Of a stretch of 64,000 bases of DNA, positions 47,502 through 56,858 are shown in pieces. The position numbers and the translations under genes are program-made. The stretch covers positions 1,014,515 through 1,078,514 of the forward strand of contig NC_044925.1 of the NCBI RefSeq assembly GCF_003576645.1. Reading direction: 5' to 3'. The notes beneath the pieces were generated by a model. That model was not told the DNA's origin, made no database searches, and saw only the letters and a list, made by a program, of their open reading frames with translations. Numbering within the stretch: the first letter of the stretch is position 1; every line of letters starts with the position of its first letter. The stretch comes from Ipomoea triloba (Eukaryota > Streptophyta > Magnoliopsida > Solanales > Convolvulaceae).

Positions 47502-47548
47502 AAAGGATGGTAAGGAGGGAATTCAAGCGGTAAGGGAATTAAGCACAA
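46847..47548 (-). pseudogene. Retroelement-derived acidic open frame
   Basis: 233 codons. The first 15 or so (MCLIPLPLEFPPYHPL) are encoded by LTR-derived sequence; the matching LTR text in the left copy reads CLIPLPLELSHCHPL. The frame then enters the internal region with acidic, Asp/Asn/Glu-rich text, a Lys/Glu coiled-coil-like stretch (VEKENVKEEVDDKKK) and a C-terminal part with LEERVDGAKGLVPVQVC. No enzyme motif. Probably a fused remnant of the extra region 3' of pol, not a host gene. Confidence 0.6.
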
Positions 47549-48893
47549 GAGTGTTTAGTATTTGAAAGCTAACCCAAACATAGTAAGAAAATGCACATGA
47601 AACATCATGAAAATAAGGAACAAACAATGGAAACAATCAATTGGAAAGGGGGATTTGGATCTTGCAACTCATATAGGTATCATTGATTTCCTAAGATATT
47701 AGGCTAGCAACACTTAGATTATGAAAATGAGATAAGGTCACCAACACCACCGCCACTCTCGTGGTCAATGGACTCACTCCTTAGACCGTAATGTCATCCT
47801 TGTGATCACTAGGCTAGGAGAGGCATTTTGTCAAACACGTTATGTGCCTCTTATCTTCCACTTCTTCCTTTTCTCAAAGGTGAGAGGAAAATGTGCTAGG
47901 CTAGGCTAAGGAGTAACTCTACTCTCGTAGATGAGACTCCTTCTCTAAACACCTCTCATATAGGTTGATCACCCCTACACAAGAGTCAAAGTGGATCACC
48001 ACTCACACAATCAAACTCATAATCAAGCAATTGCAAAACCTAATTGATCAATTCAAAGCTCAAGAACATCCATACAACATTGCTCAATCCAAATCCACAA
48101 AGATCTATCTAATCATACTTGGAGTTGAAATAGCAAAAGGTAAAAGTAATGACAAGAAATTAAAAGGAAGACTTAGCTAGGAATTGAACTTTGAATTTGA
48201 ACTTGAACTTGAAATTGAACTTTAATCTTGAACTTGAATGTAGATCACAATCTTGCAACAATGGAATTCTTCTCTAATTCTAATCTAAACCTAAGAATTG
48301 CAATGTGGAGTGAATTGGGAGGGCTCTCTCTAGGCTAATCCTAGAGAGAGAAATATTATAAAGTGATCTAGGACTGAAGTGTGATGGATCCCCTGCAAAA
48401 TGGCTCAATTCCCCTTTTAAATCTCGCCCAACTGCTGAAATTTCCGCGATGGACGCACGGCTGGACGCGCGTCTACTGCGCGTCCAGCGTGCCTTTTGCT
48501 GCACAGACTCCAAACTTCAGAGGGCTGAAAGTTGGACGCGGGCGTCCAACCCACGTCCACTGCGCGTCCACAGTAGACTGCTGTTCTGCTGCCAAACTTC
48601 TGCAAGCATAATTTCGGACGCAGGCCTAGACGCATGGGTGGACGCGCGTCCACTGCAGTCCTAGCCTAATTTTGCTCCAACTTTGGTTCGTTCTTCACTT
48701 ATCTGAAATGTTGTCATTTGCTGCCCTTTTTGCACATCTTTTACCTACAAAACAATTAGCCAAGCGTGGAACGGGGTCTAATGGCAATAACAAGCATTCT
48801 AAAGCAAATTAGGACTAAAACATTCATAAGGGCCGTGAATTATGCACTTAATGATCCACAAATAACCTTATAAAAGTGGTATCTTTTGCACTT

Positions 48894-48897
<4 letters not shown>
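47502..48897 (-). repeat. LTR, right copy (5' LTR in element sense), lacks its last about 80-95 bp
   Basis: Matches 43778-45161 from CAAAGGATGG to CTTATCA. The part corresponding to 43704-43777 and the adjoining primer-binding site are deleted. The junction to the internal open frame lies in the CCTTACC-ATCC text common to both sides. Confidence 0.88.

Positions 48898-48940
<43 letters not shown>
48898..48940. repeat. (TA)n, right side of the retrotransposon
   Basis: Continuation of the tract at 43657-43703. Confidence 0.97.
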
Positions 48941-48943
<3 letters not shown>

Positions 48944-49190
48944 GGTGACGAGGGAAACTGCTCTATCAGATGATGTACACAAAGTAAACTCCACATTTCT
49001 GCTCTAATCAACAAAAGATTACAATGAGATAAATCAGCCTATAGTTAACATTTAGCACAACATATACAAATCCATTTTGTTAATAACCGTGATGTGTGTT
49101 ATATAATTGAGATATTTCTCCTAATACCACAGGTATGTTGGCAAATTTTACTGTGGACTATGGTCCAAAATGGTGTCGTTTCTTTTACAG

Positions 49191-49391
49191 CATGTTTGGT
49201 TCACGCAATGAATTTGGAGGGAATAGAAATGCTATTCCACACGGAATGGAATAGGTAAGGAATAGAATATGAATTATATAATATTGTTTGGTTCGTTGAA
49301 TGAATAAACTTTAGGAATTGTATTCTAGTGTTTGGTTGGTTAAAGGAATAGAAATGAAATATGTTTTAAAGACATAAATACCCTTATACAA

Positions 49392-49436
<45 letters not shown>

Positions 49437-49487
49437 TTGGACAACTCCTATATAAACAAATTAATAATAATAATAATAATAATAATA

Positions 49488-49557
<70 letters not shown>

Positions 49558-50125
49558 TGATAGGTAAAAATTATAATTAATTAAATATATACATTTATAT
49601 AATACATCATATTTATTAAATATAAATATTAAATAATGTACAAAGGGTATTTTTGGTATTTATACTATAAAAGCTATTCCCAAGAGCATGGGAATAGCTA
49701 ATACCAAAGCCCCCCCCCCCCCCCCNNNNNNNNNNNNNNNNNNNNNNNNNNNNNNNNNNNNNNNNNNNNNNNNNNNNNNNNNNNNNNNNNNNNNNNNNNN
49801 NNNNNNNNNNNNNNNNNNNNNNNNNNNNNNNNNNNNNNNNNNNNNNNNNNNNNNNNNNNNNNNNNNNNNNNNNNNNNNNNNNNNNNNNNNNNNNNNNNNN
49901 NNNNNNNNNNNNNNNNNNNNNNNNNNNNNNNNNNNNNNNNNNNNNNNNNNNNNNNNNNNNNNNNNNNNNNNNNNNNNNNNNNNNNNNNNNNNNNNNNNNN
50001 NNNNNNNNNNNNNNNNNNNNNNNNNNNNNNNNNNNNNNNNNNNNNNNNNNNNNNNNNNNNNNNNNNNNNNNNNNNNNNNNNNNNCCCCCCAAGGAATGGT
50101 TATTCCCTTTGCAAAGGTAATAGCT
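49191..50125. mobile_element. hAT-like MITE or element containing the gap
   Basis: Starts CATGTTTGGTTCACGCAATG, and contains GGAATAGAAATGCTATTCC and later AGCTATTCC-CAAGAGCATG-GGAATAGCT hairpin text. (AAT)n/(ATT)n lies at 49391-49525 and (GT)n at 49527-49554. The right end is TTCCCTTTGCAAAGGTAATAG. The unknown middle prevents a firm classification. Confidence 0.45.
49726..50084. other. Assembly gap (359 N) between C homopolymers
   Basis: 16 C precede and 6 C follow the N run. The open frames that run across it are artefacts. Confidence 0.98.
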
Positions 50126-50823
50126 CATTTTATATGTATTATAGTTTCATTTCAGCACAACTACAGTTTCATTTGATATTATACATACAATAGTTTTATT
50201 ACAGTGAGACATGTAATTAAATTTCATTTTATACACATTGTAGTCTTATTACAAGACCACTAAATTATAATTCTAACTCAACTATGGTTTCATTGGACAA
50301 TATACACTCAAATATGTGAAATTGTTATTCAGTTTCATTTTATATACAGTGTAGTTTCATTACAACACAACTACAGTATCATTTCGATATAACTACAGTT
50401 TCATTTGAAAATATACACTCAATATGTGAGATCTGTTATTCCGTTTCTTTTTTATACATATTATAGTTTCATTTCAGCAAAATTAAAGTATCATTTATAT
50501 TCAATTACACTTCTATTTGACAATATACACTCAATAGGTAAGACATGTTATTCAGTTTCATTTTATATATAATGCAGTTTCATTATTTCAACACAACTAA
50601 AGTATCCTTTCAATTCAATTACAGTTTCATTTGATAATATAAACAATATACGACTCAATTTCATTTTAAATACATTGTAGTTTCATTTTGTTATAAATAC
50701 ATAAAAATACAGAATTTGTTAAAATATAACAGCCGTCGTATCTTTACTTATAGAAACGACCCTGTTTTCATACCATGATTTACAAAGTTCTGTGGACCAT
50801 GGTCCACGATATAAGAATAACGC

Positions 50824-51738
50824 GGGTAGGTGAGATATTGTTAGTACGTACCGGCCTGTGGATTACATCATGAGGATTACATCATATTACTATATAGGAC
50901 ATGTATGCATTATTGCGCATTAGTAGTTCACTTGATTTTTAATTGGAACAGCACATGGATTACCTATTGATTTGGTTTTTGATAAAAACGGAGTAAATGT
51001 TTACACTAGCTAGTGTCTTCTGCTATGTATAAAATGGAGGAAAACAAAATGATGTACGGCAAAGAAAATTAAGGATGCAAATATATTGTGTGAATGGAAA
51101 AGAAAGAAGAAGACGGTGGGAAAATCCTATCAAATTAGAAAATGAGAAGACTATTAGCATTTAGCACTCCATTTTTACGCACTATATGCACAACCCCTCA
51201 CCCACTATCTCTTCCAACATATGTTTTGCACTGTGGAATTTGATTTTATACTCCAATTCTGTTTCATTTTATATATCTGATTTAATTAACGAGAATTTAT
51301 TAGAGTTCATTATAATTTAATTTTTCATAGTTTAAATTTAGTATTAGTATATAAAATTTATATATTTAAAAATTACATTAAAAAACTAAAAAAATAAAAA
51401 CTAAATTTATAAATAATAAGAAAATAAGTAAGAAGAAAAAGTTAGTTTGACCAGTGAATAATCAATATTACAGGTAAAATGTGACAAACAGAGTATTATT
51501 TTTAACCCCATTAAGTACACATCACCAAAAAACACACCACTAAGTATACAAATATATATCACACAGTGTCCGGAAATGCACAATTAGGTGCAGGGGAATT
51601 ATCGGAGTGTTTTTGTGCATTTTTATTGTTGTGCATTTTTATCACTAGTGTGTATTTTGTTAATACTAGTGGTGTAAACTGCACCGACCGAACGGGAAGG
51701 CGCGACCGCATTTGAGCAGACTTTTATACACACACACA
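50824..51738. other. No gene; half of a GTGCATTTTT-phrase element at 51500-51735
   Basis: AAAACACACCACTAAGTATAC, AATGCACAATTAGGTGCAGG and the inverted GTGCATTTTTATC words, then CGCGACCGCATTTGAGCAG, resemble the 54.8-55.1 kb element. The part before 51480 is AT-rich and featureless. Confidence 0.45.
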
Positions 51739-51751
51739 TTTATATATATAT

Positions 51752-52494
51752 GAGTTCAGGTGCAGGGATGCTCCTAGGTGCGGTCATGCGTTTAAATATG
51801 AACCGTTGATTAAATCTGGATCAACGGCTCAAACCATTGAAAATTAAAAAAGAAAAAAAAAATACACGTGTAAACTTGCCCTCAATCTTGAACTCAATCC
51901 TATACTCAATCTTGTACTCTTTCTGTGTTACTTTCTTTCACCTTTCCTTCAACAACTAGACGCACCTTAAGCATACAAATCAAGCACCTTAAGAAGGAAA
52001 ATCACGCACCTAAAATATTAGGCCGACGCACCTTAAGTTTCAACAACTGAGGCACCTTAAGCATACAAACCATGCCCTTTAAGAAGGAAAATCACGCACC
52101 TTAAAAAGAAAAAACACGTACCTTAAGTTTCAGGTTGATGCACCTTAAGTTTCAACAACTACTCGCCTTAAGCAAAAAAATCACGCACCTTAAGCACAAA
52201 AACTACGCACCTTAAGTTTCAAGAACTACTAACCTTATGCACACAATCCACGCACCTTAAGCACAAAAACACACGCACCTTAAGTACAAAAATCACGCAC
52301 CTTCAGCACAAAAATACGCTTCTTAAGAAGGAAAAAGCGCACCTTAAATTTTGATCTAAATGCAAAAATTACCAAATTGTCACCACGTTTTTTTTTTTTT
52401 TAATTTTGGTAATCCTGGACATTGATTTAAGCAAGATCCATGGCTCAGATTTAACCGCACAACCGCACGGGAGACCCCAAATGCATGGGAACTG

Positions 52495-52496
<2 letters not shown>
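51752..52496. mobile_element. Phrase-repeat element, CGCACCTTAAG phrase, in (TA)n
   Basis: Left end GAGTTCAGGTGCAGGG..GGTGCGGTCATGCG; the right end, inverted, ATCAGTTCCCATGCAT..CGTGCGGTTGTGCGG. Inside each end TTAAATCTG..ATC words are also inverted. Between them CGCACCTTAAG(C/T) recurs about 15 times with spacers such as CACAAAAA and TTTCAACAACT. TA tracts abut both ends (51739-51751 and 52497-52551). Confidence 0.75.

Positions 52497-52551
<55 letters not shown>
52497..52551. repeat. (TA)n microsatellite
   Basis: About 27 TA units. Frames of alternating Tyr-Ile on both strands are artefacts. Confidence 0.97.
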
Positions 52552-52555
<4 letters not shown>

Positions 52556-53279
52556 CCAGTTTTACAAGTCACAGTTACTATCCCAACACCAATCAACTTG
52601 TATGGATCGGATTAAGCATTTACCATTACACAAAAAAGTTATAGTTAGTGGCGAAAGTGTAATTTTATTTCTTTATACTTAGATAATAATAGTCCACATT
52701 TTGATGACATAATGCTGAACTCAACCCTCTATCCCCTGTGCATTAAACTCCATTCATTCAATTAGCAAGGTTTGAATATGAAATCTAGTAGTTTCTTAAA
52801 AGAAATTAAGTTTTAATAAGTGAACCAATCAGCTATAGCGTATAAGTAATCTAAATTGATTTACTTCCTTCAGTTCCTTGTGGTGCTTATAATTAAAATC
52901 CCAAAAGGTATCAAGCCTAGCTTCTTCATGGGAAATTCCATGGTTCAAGGAAGGTTCCAAAGCAAAGCATTATAATTAAAAAGGACCATAAAATTAAGTG
53001 CAAATGTGAGTGAGACCAGAACCCACCATGCGTGTATCACATTGGAATGTCCCACAAAGTCATGACACTGTGTGAAATTGGCATTGGCTTTGCGGTTAGA
53101 TGGAGCAGTGCAGAGAAGAGTTATGTCTGATGTGAGAATTGAAGTCTACGCTGTGGGCCTAGAGAAGACTCATCCAACGACCACAACGAAACATCGGGGC
53201 AACACGACATTTTCACACTGAAACCTCGCCTGCGAGACACGTCGAATCTAACAAATATCATCCGATAACATATTTAATA
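52552..53279. other. Low-repeat stretch, no gene recognised
   Basis: 52850-53270 is closer to balanced composition than its surroundings and has no match elsewhere in the window. No open frame of note. Confidence 0.4.
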
Positions 53280-54177
53280 TAGGTGTCTTGGGCCACAATT
53301 TTGGGCCCGCAAAACATGGATCACTATCCATCTCAGTTGATTTACAGCTAAAGAAATGCAATTATTATATGTGGATCAGAGTTCACATAATATAATGTTT
53401 CTGTAAATAATATATTATGCATATGTAGTTAACATATTGATAGGAAATATTTTTCGAGTATACCTACTTATATATACCGCATACCTGTTTGGTATCAAGT
53501 CAACTCACCGTGATGAACTGTTCCAGACCATGACTGACCTTTAGACTGACCAATCCGACCTAAGTGTGAAGACCGAATAAATGCTTAACAGCACTAGTTT
53601 ACGCCCCACCTACAAGAATCCGTCCCGACCTATGTAGGTCGGAGCGGCCGATCCGACCAAGTTCACTAGGAGAATAAACCTGGATTCTTAACCTCGATTC
53701 GGCCACAATGGCTTAGTGGCAAGTCTCCACATAGGAATCACTGCACAGCCACCGAGCTCACCGATTGCATGCAAGACACGTGTCAGGCATGCCGAGATCC
53801 TAACATGTGTCTCCTTTCTTCCCCTATAAATACTACATTTAATACTAAGAAGGGTGACTTTTGGCAACTTCACCTATCTCACATTAGCTCGGAACTCTCT
53901 AATATCACGTCATTTCCTGAGCTTAAGACTTAAACCAACAAGTAGACTATTAAAGGACCCGTGTACGACCCAATGAATCCCTGCATATTTACACTATCAA
54001 ATATTATGTGTAAGTAGTTAATATATTATGTGCTTTCAATTTATTTGCACACATAATTTATTAACTGCAGGCACATAATAGGTCAGGTTAACTACAGACA
54101 TATAATATGAATGTCATTTTGAACTAGAGTCCAACCGCAATGCAATGTGGACCCTGGCCTGATCATGTATAATTTTT
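53280..54177. mobile_element. Phrase-repeat element split by a solo LTR
   Basis: The left part has GGGCCACAATTTTGGGCCC, CATGGATCACTATCCAT and TGTGGATCAGAGTTCACATA. The interior phrase (TATTATG(C/T)..GTAGTTAACATATT and, inverted, AATTTATTAACTGCAGGCAC) is that of 33776-34063. The right end has AGAGTCCAACCGCAATGCAA, TGTGGACCCTGG and CATGTATAATTTTT. Confidence 0.65.
53438..53999 (+). mobile_element. Solo LTR (TGATAG...CTATCA)
   Basis: 562 bp with TG/CA borders in the short inverted form TGATAG/CTATCA. Flanks CATAT (53433-53437) and AATAT (54000-54004) are a 5-bp target duplication with one changed base. Removing the insert restores GTTAACATATTATGT, which is exactly the phrase at 33855 in the sister element. 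TATAAATA at 53825-53832 is a plausible LTR promoter. Strand is taken from that TATA box. The frame at 53688-53873 is not a gene. Confidence 0.8.
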
Positions 54178-54791
54178 CAAAAATATGGAAAAGAGAATGA
54201 CAAACTTTGGGTGTGCGTTGGATAAAGTTTAAGAGTGCATATGAGGATAAGAATAAGGCACTTAAGATCTTAAAAGTGTGCAATTAAGTTTATTGCATTC
54301 ATATGTTACTGTGCAGCAAACTTGAGTGCACTATTAGTTGTCATCAATGCATTGTTATTTGTTAGTTATCATTAGATGCACTTTTAAACTTTACATAATA
54401 ATGCATATTCAAAGTTTGTAATGTTTACAATATTGTCATTGTATTTTTTCTCTTATTTCCCATAATTGTTTTTCAATTCTATTATATAGACGGATGAGAT
54501 TATTTAAAACCTTGTTTTCACTTGAAGTGGCTCCTATAAACTTTTTTATTTGTGCGGCCATGTTTTTTTTTTTTTTTTAAATCAAGGTAATTTAGAAGGA
54601 AAAAAAAAAGATATTCTTTTGTTTTTTTCAATCATATTTCGTTGTTTTTGTTGTATGAAGGAGACACCGACGATTTTCATATATGTGTGGTCATTCGGAG
54701 GTACACCTTGTGTATTACAATTTACAATCAGAATAAATTATGGCTCCACATGAAATTAATTCTGTCGCATAATTTCTGTTGCATATATACT
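54178..54791. other. No gene; GTGCA-type words
   Basis: TTAAGAGTGCATATGAGG, AAAGTGTGCAATTAAGTT and AGATGCACTTTTAAAC words (54220-54400) echo the 43.1 kb block. Frames at 54550-54833 have no family features. Confidence 0.4.
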
Positions 54792-55149
54792 TTAGCTCAA
54801 ATGTGGTCGCGCCACAACGTGCGGTTAGTATAGCCGCTTAAAATAGACACCAATAATAGTGGTAACTAATGCACCAATAGTGTTTGAAAATTACATAACA
54901 ATGAAATGCATAAATACATCAGAAAACGCATAACACACCCAAAAGAATGCATCATACCTCCCCACACCTAATTGTGAATTTCTAAACATTATGTGGTGCA
55001 TTTATGCATACCTAATGGTTCATTTTTTGCAATGCATACTTAATGGTGCGTTACTTTTTGGTGTATTTATGCATTTTTTTTAGTTGTGTGTTTTCGAACA
55101 CTATTCGTGCATATTTGCATAACTATTGGTGCGGCCGCACCTGAACTAA
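54792..55149. mobile_element. Phrase-repeat element, TGCATA-CTAATGGTGCATT phrase
   Basis: Left end TTAGCTCAAATGTGGTCGC; the right end, inverted, TTAGTTCAGGTGCGGCCGC. The interior repeats GAAATGCATAAATACATCA and inverse GGTGCATTTATGCATACC words. The right tip matches the left tip of the element at 51752. Confidence 0.7.
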
Positions 55150-55175
55150 GGTGTGTGTGTCTGTGTGTATATGTA

Positions 55176-55484
55176 GACCCTGTTTGGTAAATGACTGTTA
55201 GCTGATTGGGTTAGAAGGTATAATTAGTTGATAACATTAGTTGATTGTAGAAAGGTATTTGGTAAATTAGCTGTTAGCTTATAACTGTTTGGTATAATTT
55301 CTTTTCTCAAAACGCTAATTGAAAAGGCTGTTTTGAGTAGCCTTTTGAATTTTAGTATTTTGGAGTTACAAAAAGCTTATTAACCAAACACTTATATTGA
55401 TTTTTTAACCAAATCAAACAATTAATAGTTGTCAAATAAGTCAAAATTTGCTGATAAGCTGATTATTTACCAAACAGGACCATA
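55176..55484. mobile_element. hAT-like MITE, CCTGTTTGGTAAAT ends
   Basis: CCTGTTTGGTAAATGACTG at the left and, inverted, TCCTGTTTGGTAAATAATCAG at the right, with subterminal GTTAGCT and AGCTGATTG words in both arms. The same family occurs at 59545-59854. No clean 8-bp duplication found. Confidence 0.7.
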
Positions 55485-56435
55485 TCTATATGTGTGCGCG
55501 CGCGTGTGTGGAGTAGGTATGTATGTATGTAGACACACTGTAATAGATATTAGATGAAAATGCTAGCTTAATTTTCTTTCAAAAATCATTACATAATATT
55601 TGCAATCTGAAATAATAGAGGATGAAATCATATTTGTTGGGAATATACTTGTCAATAATATAATTATTATATATGCATATATGTGAACGCAATATGAGCC
55701 GTTATTCCCATCTCATCAACCTCAACAAATATCAACAAGATAACACAGTCCCAGGCATCCTATATATCGCCGTATTCTCAATTCCTGTATTCAAATATAA
55801 GAATCCAACGACTCTTTAATTAATGATGCATAAAGCTAATGGGTGACGATGGTCGATGGATGCAATGTAAACATATTTATGTGATTCAAAAATCCATATG
55901 TCAACCTGACAACCTCAGATGTCTAATGTACTATGTTTGATATCTAACCTCAAAAATCCATTGGTCCAGCTCGAGTTGTGGTCACTGGTACGTAAATTTG
56001 TGGTCCTTACGTACGTAGATTCCACCTACATTAGCTTTCACAGAATGATTGATTGACTCGAATATGCCAACATTGAATTTAAAAAATACTTCCCTTTTTT
56101 TTAAGGAAAAAAAAAATATTTCTCTTGTTAATGTATGTGGTTGAAAAATTAACGAACAGTGTGAAAACTAACTCAGTACATGCATTGTATAAAAATATTA
56201 ATAAAAACGAATTGTGATATTTTTTCTTTATAAATTAATGGTTAACAACAACTAGTACAATGTCAAATAAATGCCATGACTATTGGTATCACTAGAAAGA
56301 GACTTTGATATTTTTATAACTATTATTTTAATTTATTAGAAAATGTAATTGCCCTTATTTTTTGGGTGACAAGAGAAACACGTAATCACGAAAGATATGC
56401 ATTGAATAAAATCCGTTCTTGTGTAATAAACGGTA
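55485..56435. other. No gene; short (GTGC)n/(GTAT)n at 55490-55530
   Basis: Low-repeat sequence with GGTACGTAAATTTGTGGTCC and CTTACGTACGTAG palindromic words near 55985. No coding frame. Confidence 0.4.
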
Positions 56436-56444
56436 TATTTTTAT

Positions 56445-56858
56445 GAGTTAATTTCATTTTTAGTCCTAGATTTATAAGTGACAATCCACTTTTATGGTCC
56501 GTTTGAAAACCCGAAAAATGACTTCTAGAAAATATTTTCCGAATTTCTAGTGCTTGGATGCAATAAGAAAATTCAATCAAAATTTGGTCATTTTCTACCA
56601 ACAACCAAAACATGGTTTCCAACGAAAATCAGTGATTTTTTAAGCTTTCTAGCGAACTATATATTGGCGTAAAACAGACCACTGGGTTCCATCGAAAATC
56701 AGTGATGTTTTTTTTTAAGGTTTCTGGTATATTTATCTCTTTTTTATTTATAACTTTTAGGTGTTCAATTATGATTTTTTTCAAAAAAAGTATTAAAAAA
56801 AAAAAAAACATCACTGATTTTCGGGCCATAAATCTAAGATCACAAATGAAATTAACTC
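56445..56858. mobile_element. MULE-like MITE of the GAGTTAAT family, rearranged
   Basis: Starts GAGTTAATTTCATTTTTAG and ends AAATGAAATTAACTC. The flanks TATTTTTAT and TATTTTTTAT differ by one T, near-duplications of 9-10 bp. The arms pair for only about 45 bp. The interior contains GAAAATCAGTGAT three times (twice direct, once inverted), and GGTTTCCAACGAAAATCAG/GGTTCCATCGAAAATCAG. Confidence 0.75.

Larger units (their letters stand above)
43704..48897 (-). mobile_element. Internally deleted LTR retrotransposon, TATAT target duplication
   Basis: Terminal repeats begin TGATGG and end TTATCA. Both outer borders abut TATAT (43699-43703 and 48898-48902). The minus strand is sense: directly beside the left LTR, read on the minus strand, is AAAGTGTGGAAACT, a polypurine-tract-like sequence. 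Upstream of it are GAGGACAAGCAAGG and GGGAGGCAACCCGAGG, text I recognise from the region between pol and the 3' LTR of plant Ty3/gypsy elements. Gag, protease, RT, RNase H, integrase and the primer-binding site are gone. The LTRs differ at about a dozen substitutions plus one short indel, so the insertion is fairly young. Confidence 0.88.
49140..50823. mobile_element. Phrase-repeat element, interrupted by a MITE and a gap
   Basis: The left end GGCAAATTTTACTGTGGAC then TATGGTCCAAAATGG, and the right end, inverted, CTTATATCGTGGACCATGG then TCCACAGAAC, are family termini. GTGTCGTTTCTTT at the left and the inverse AAACGAC at the right continue the pairing. The interior from 50126 repeats ACAACTACAGTTTCATTTGA, AATATACACTCAATATGTGA and CATTTTATATAC. 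A different repeat was inserted at about 49191-50125. Confidence 0.7.

Noticed and set aside
46847..47548. 233-codon frame as a host gene
   Set aside because: It lies wholly between LTR-type ends, its N-terminus is LTR sequence, and the downstream GGGAGGCAACCC text is typical of retroelements.
49616..50176. Open frames of 160-170 codons
   Set aside because: They are almost entirely unknown residues from the N gap.
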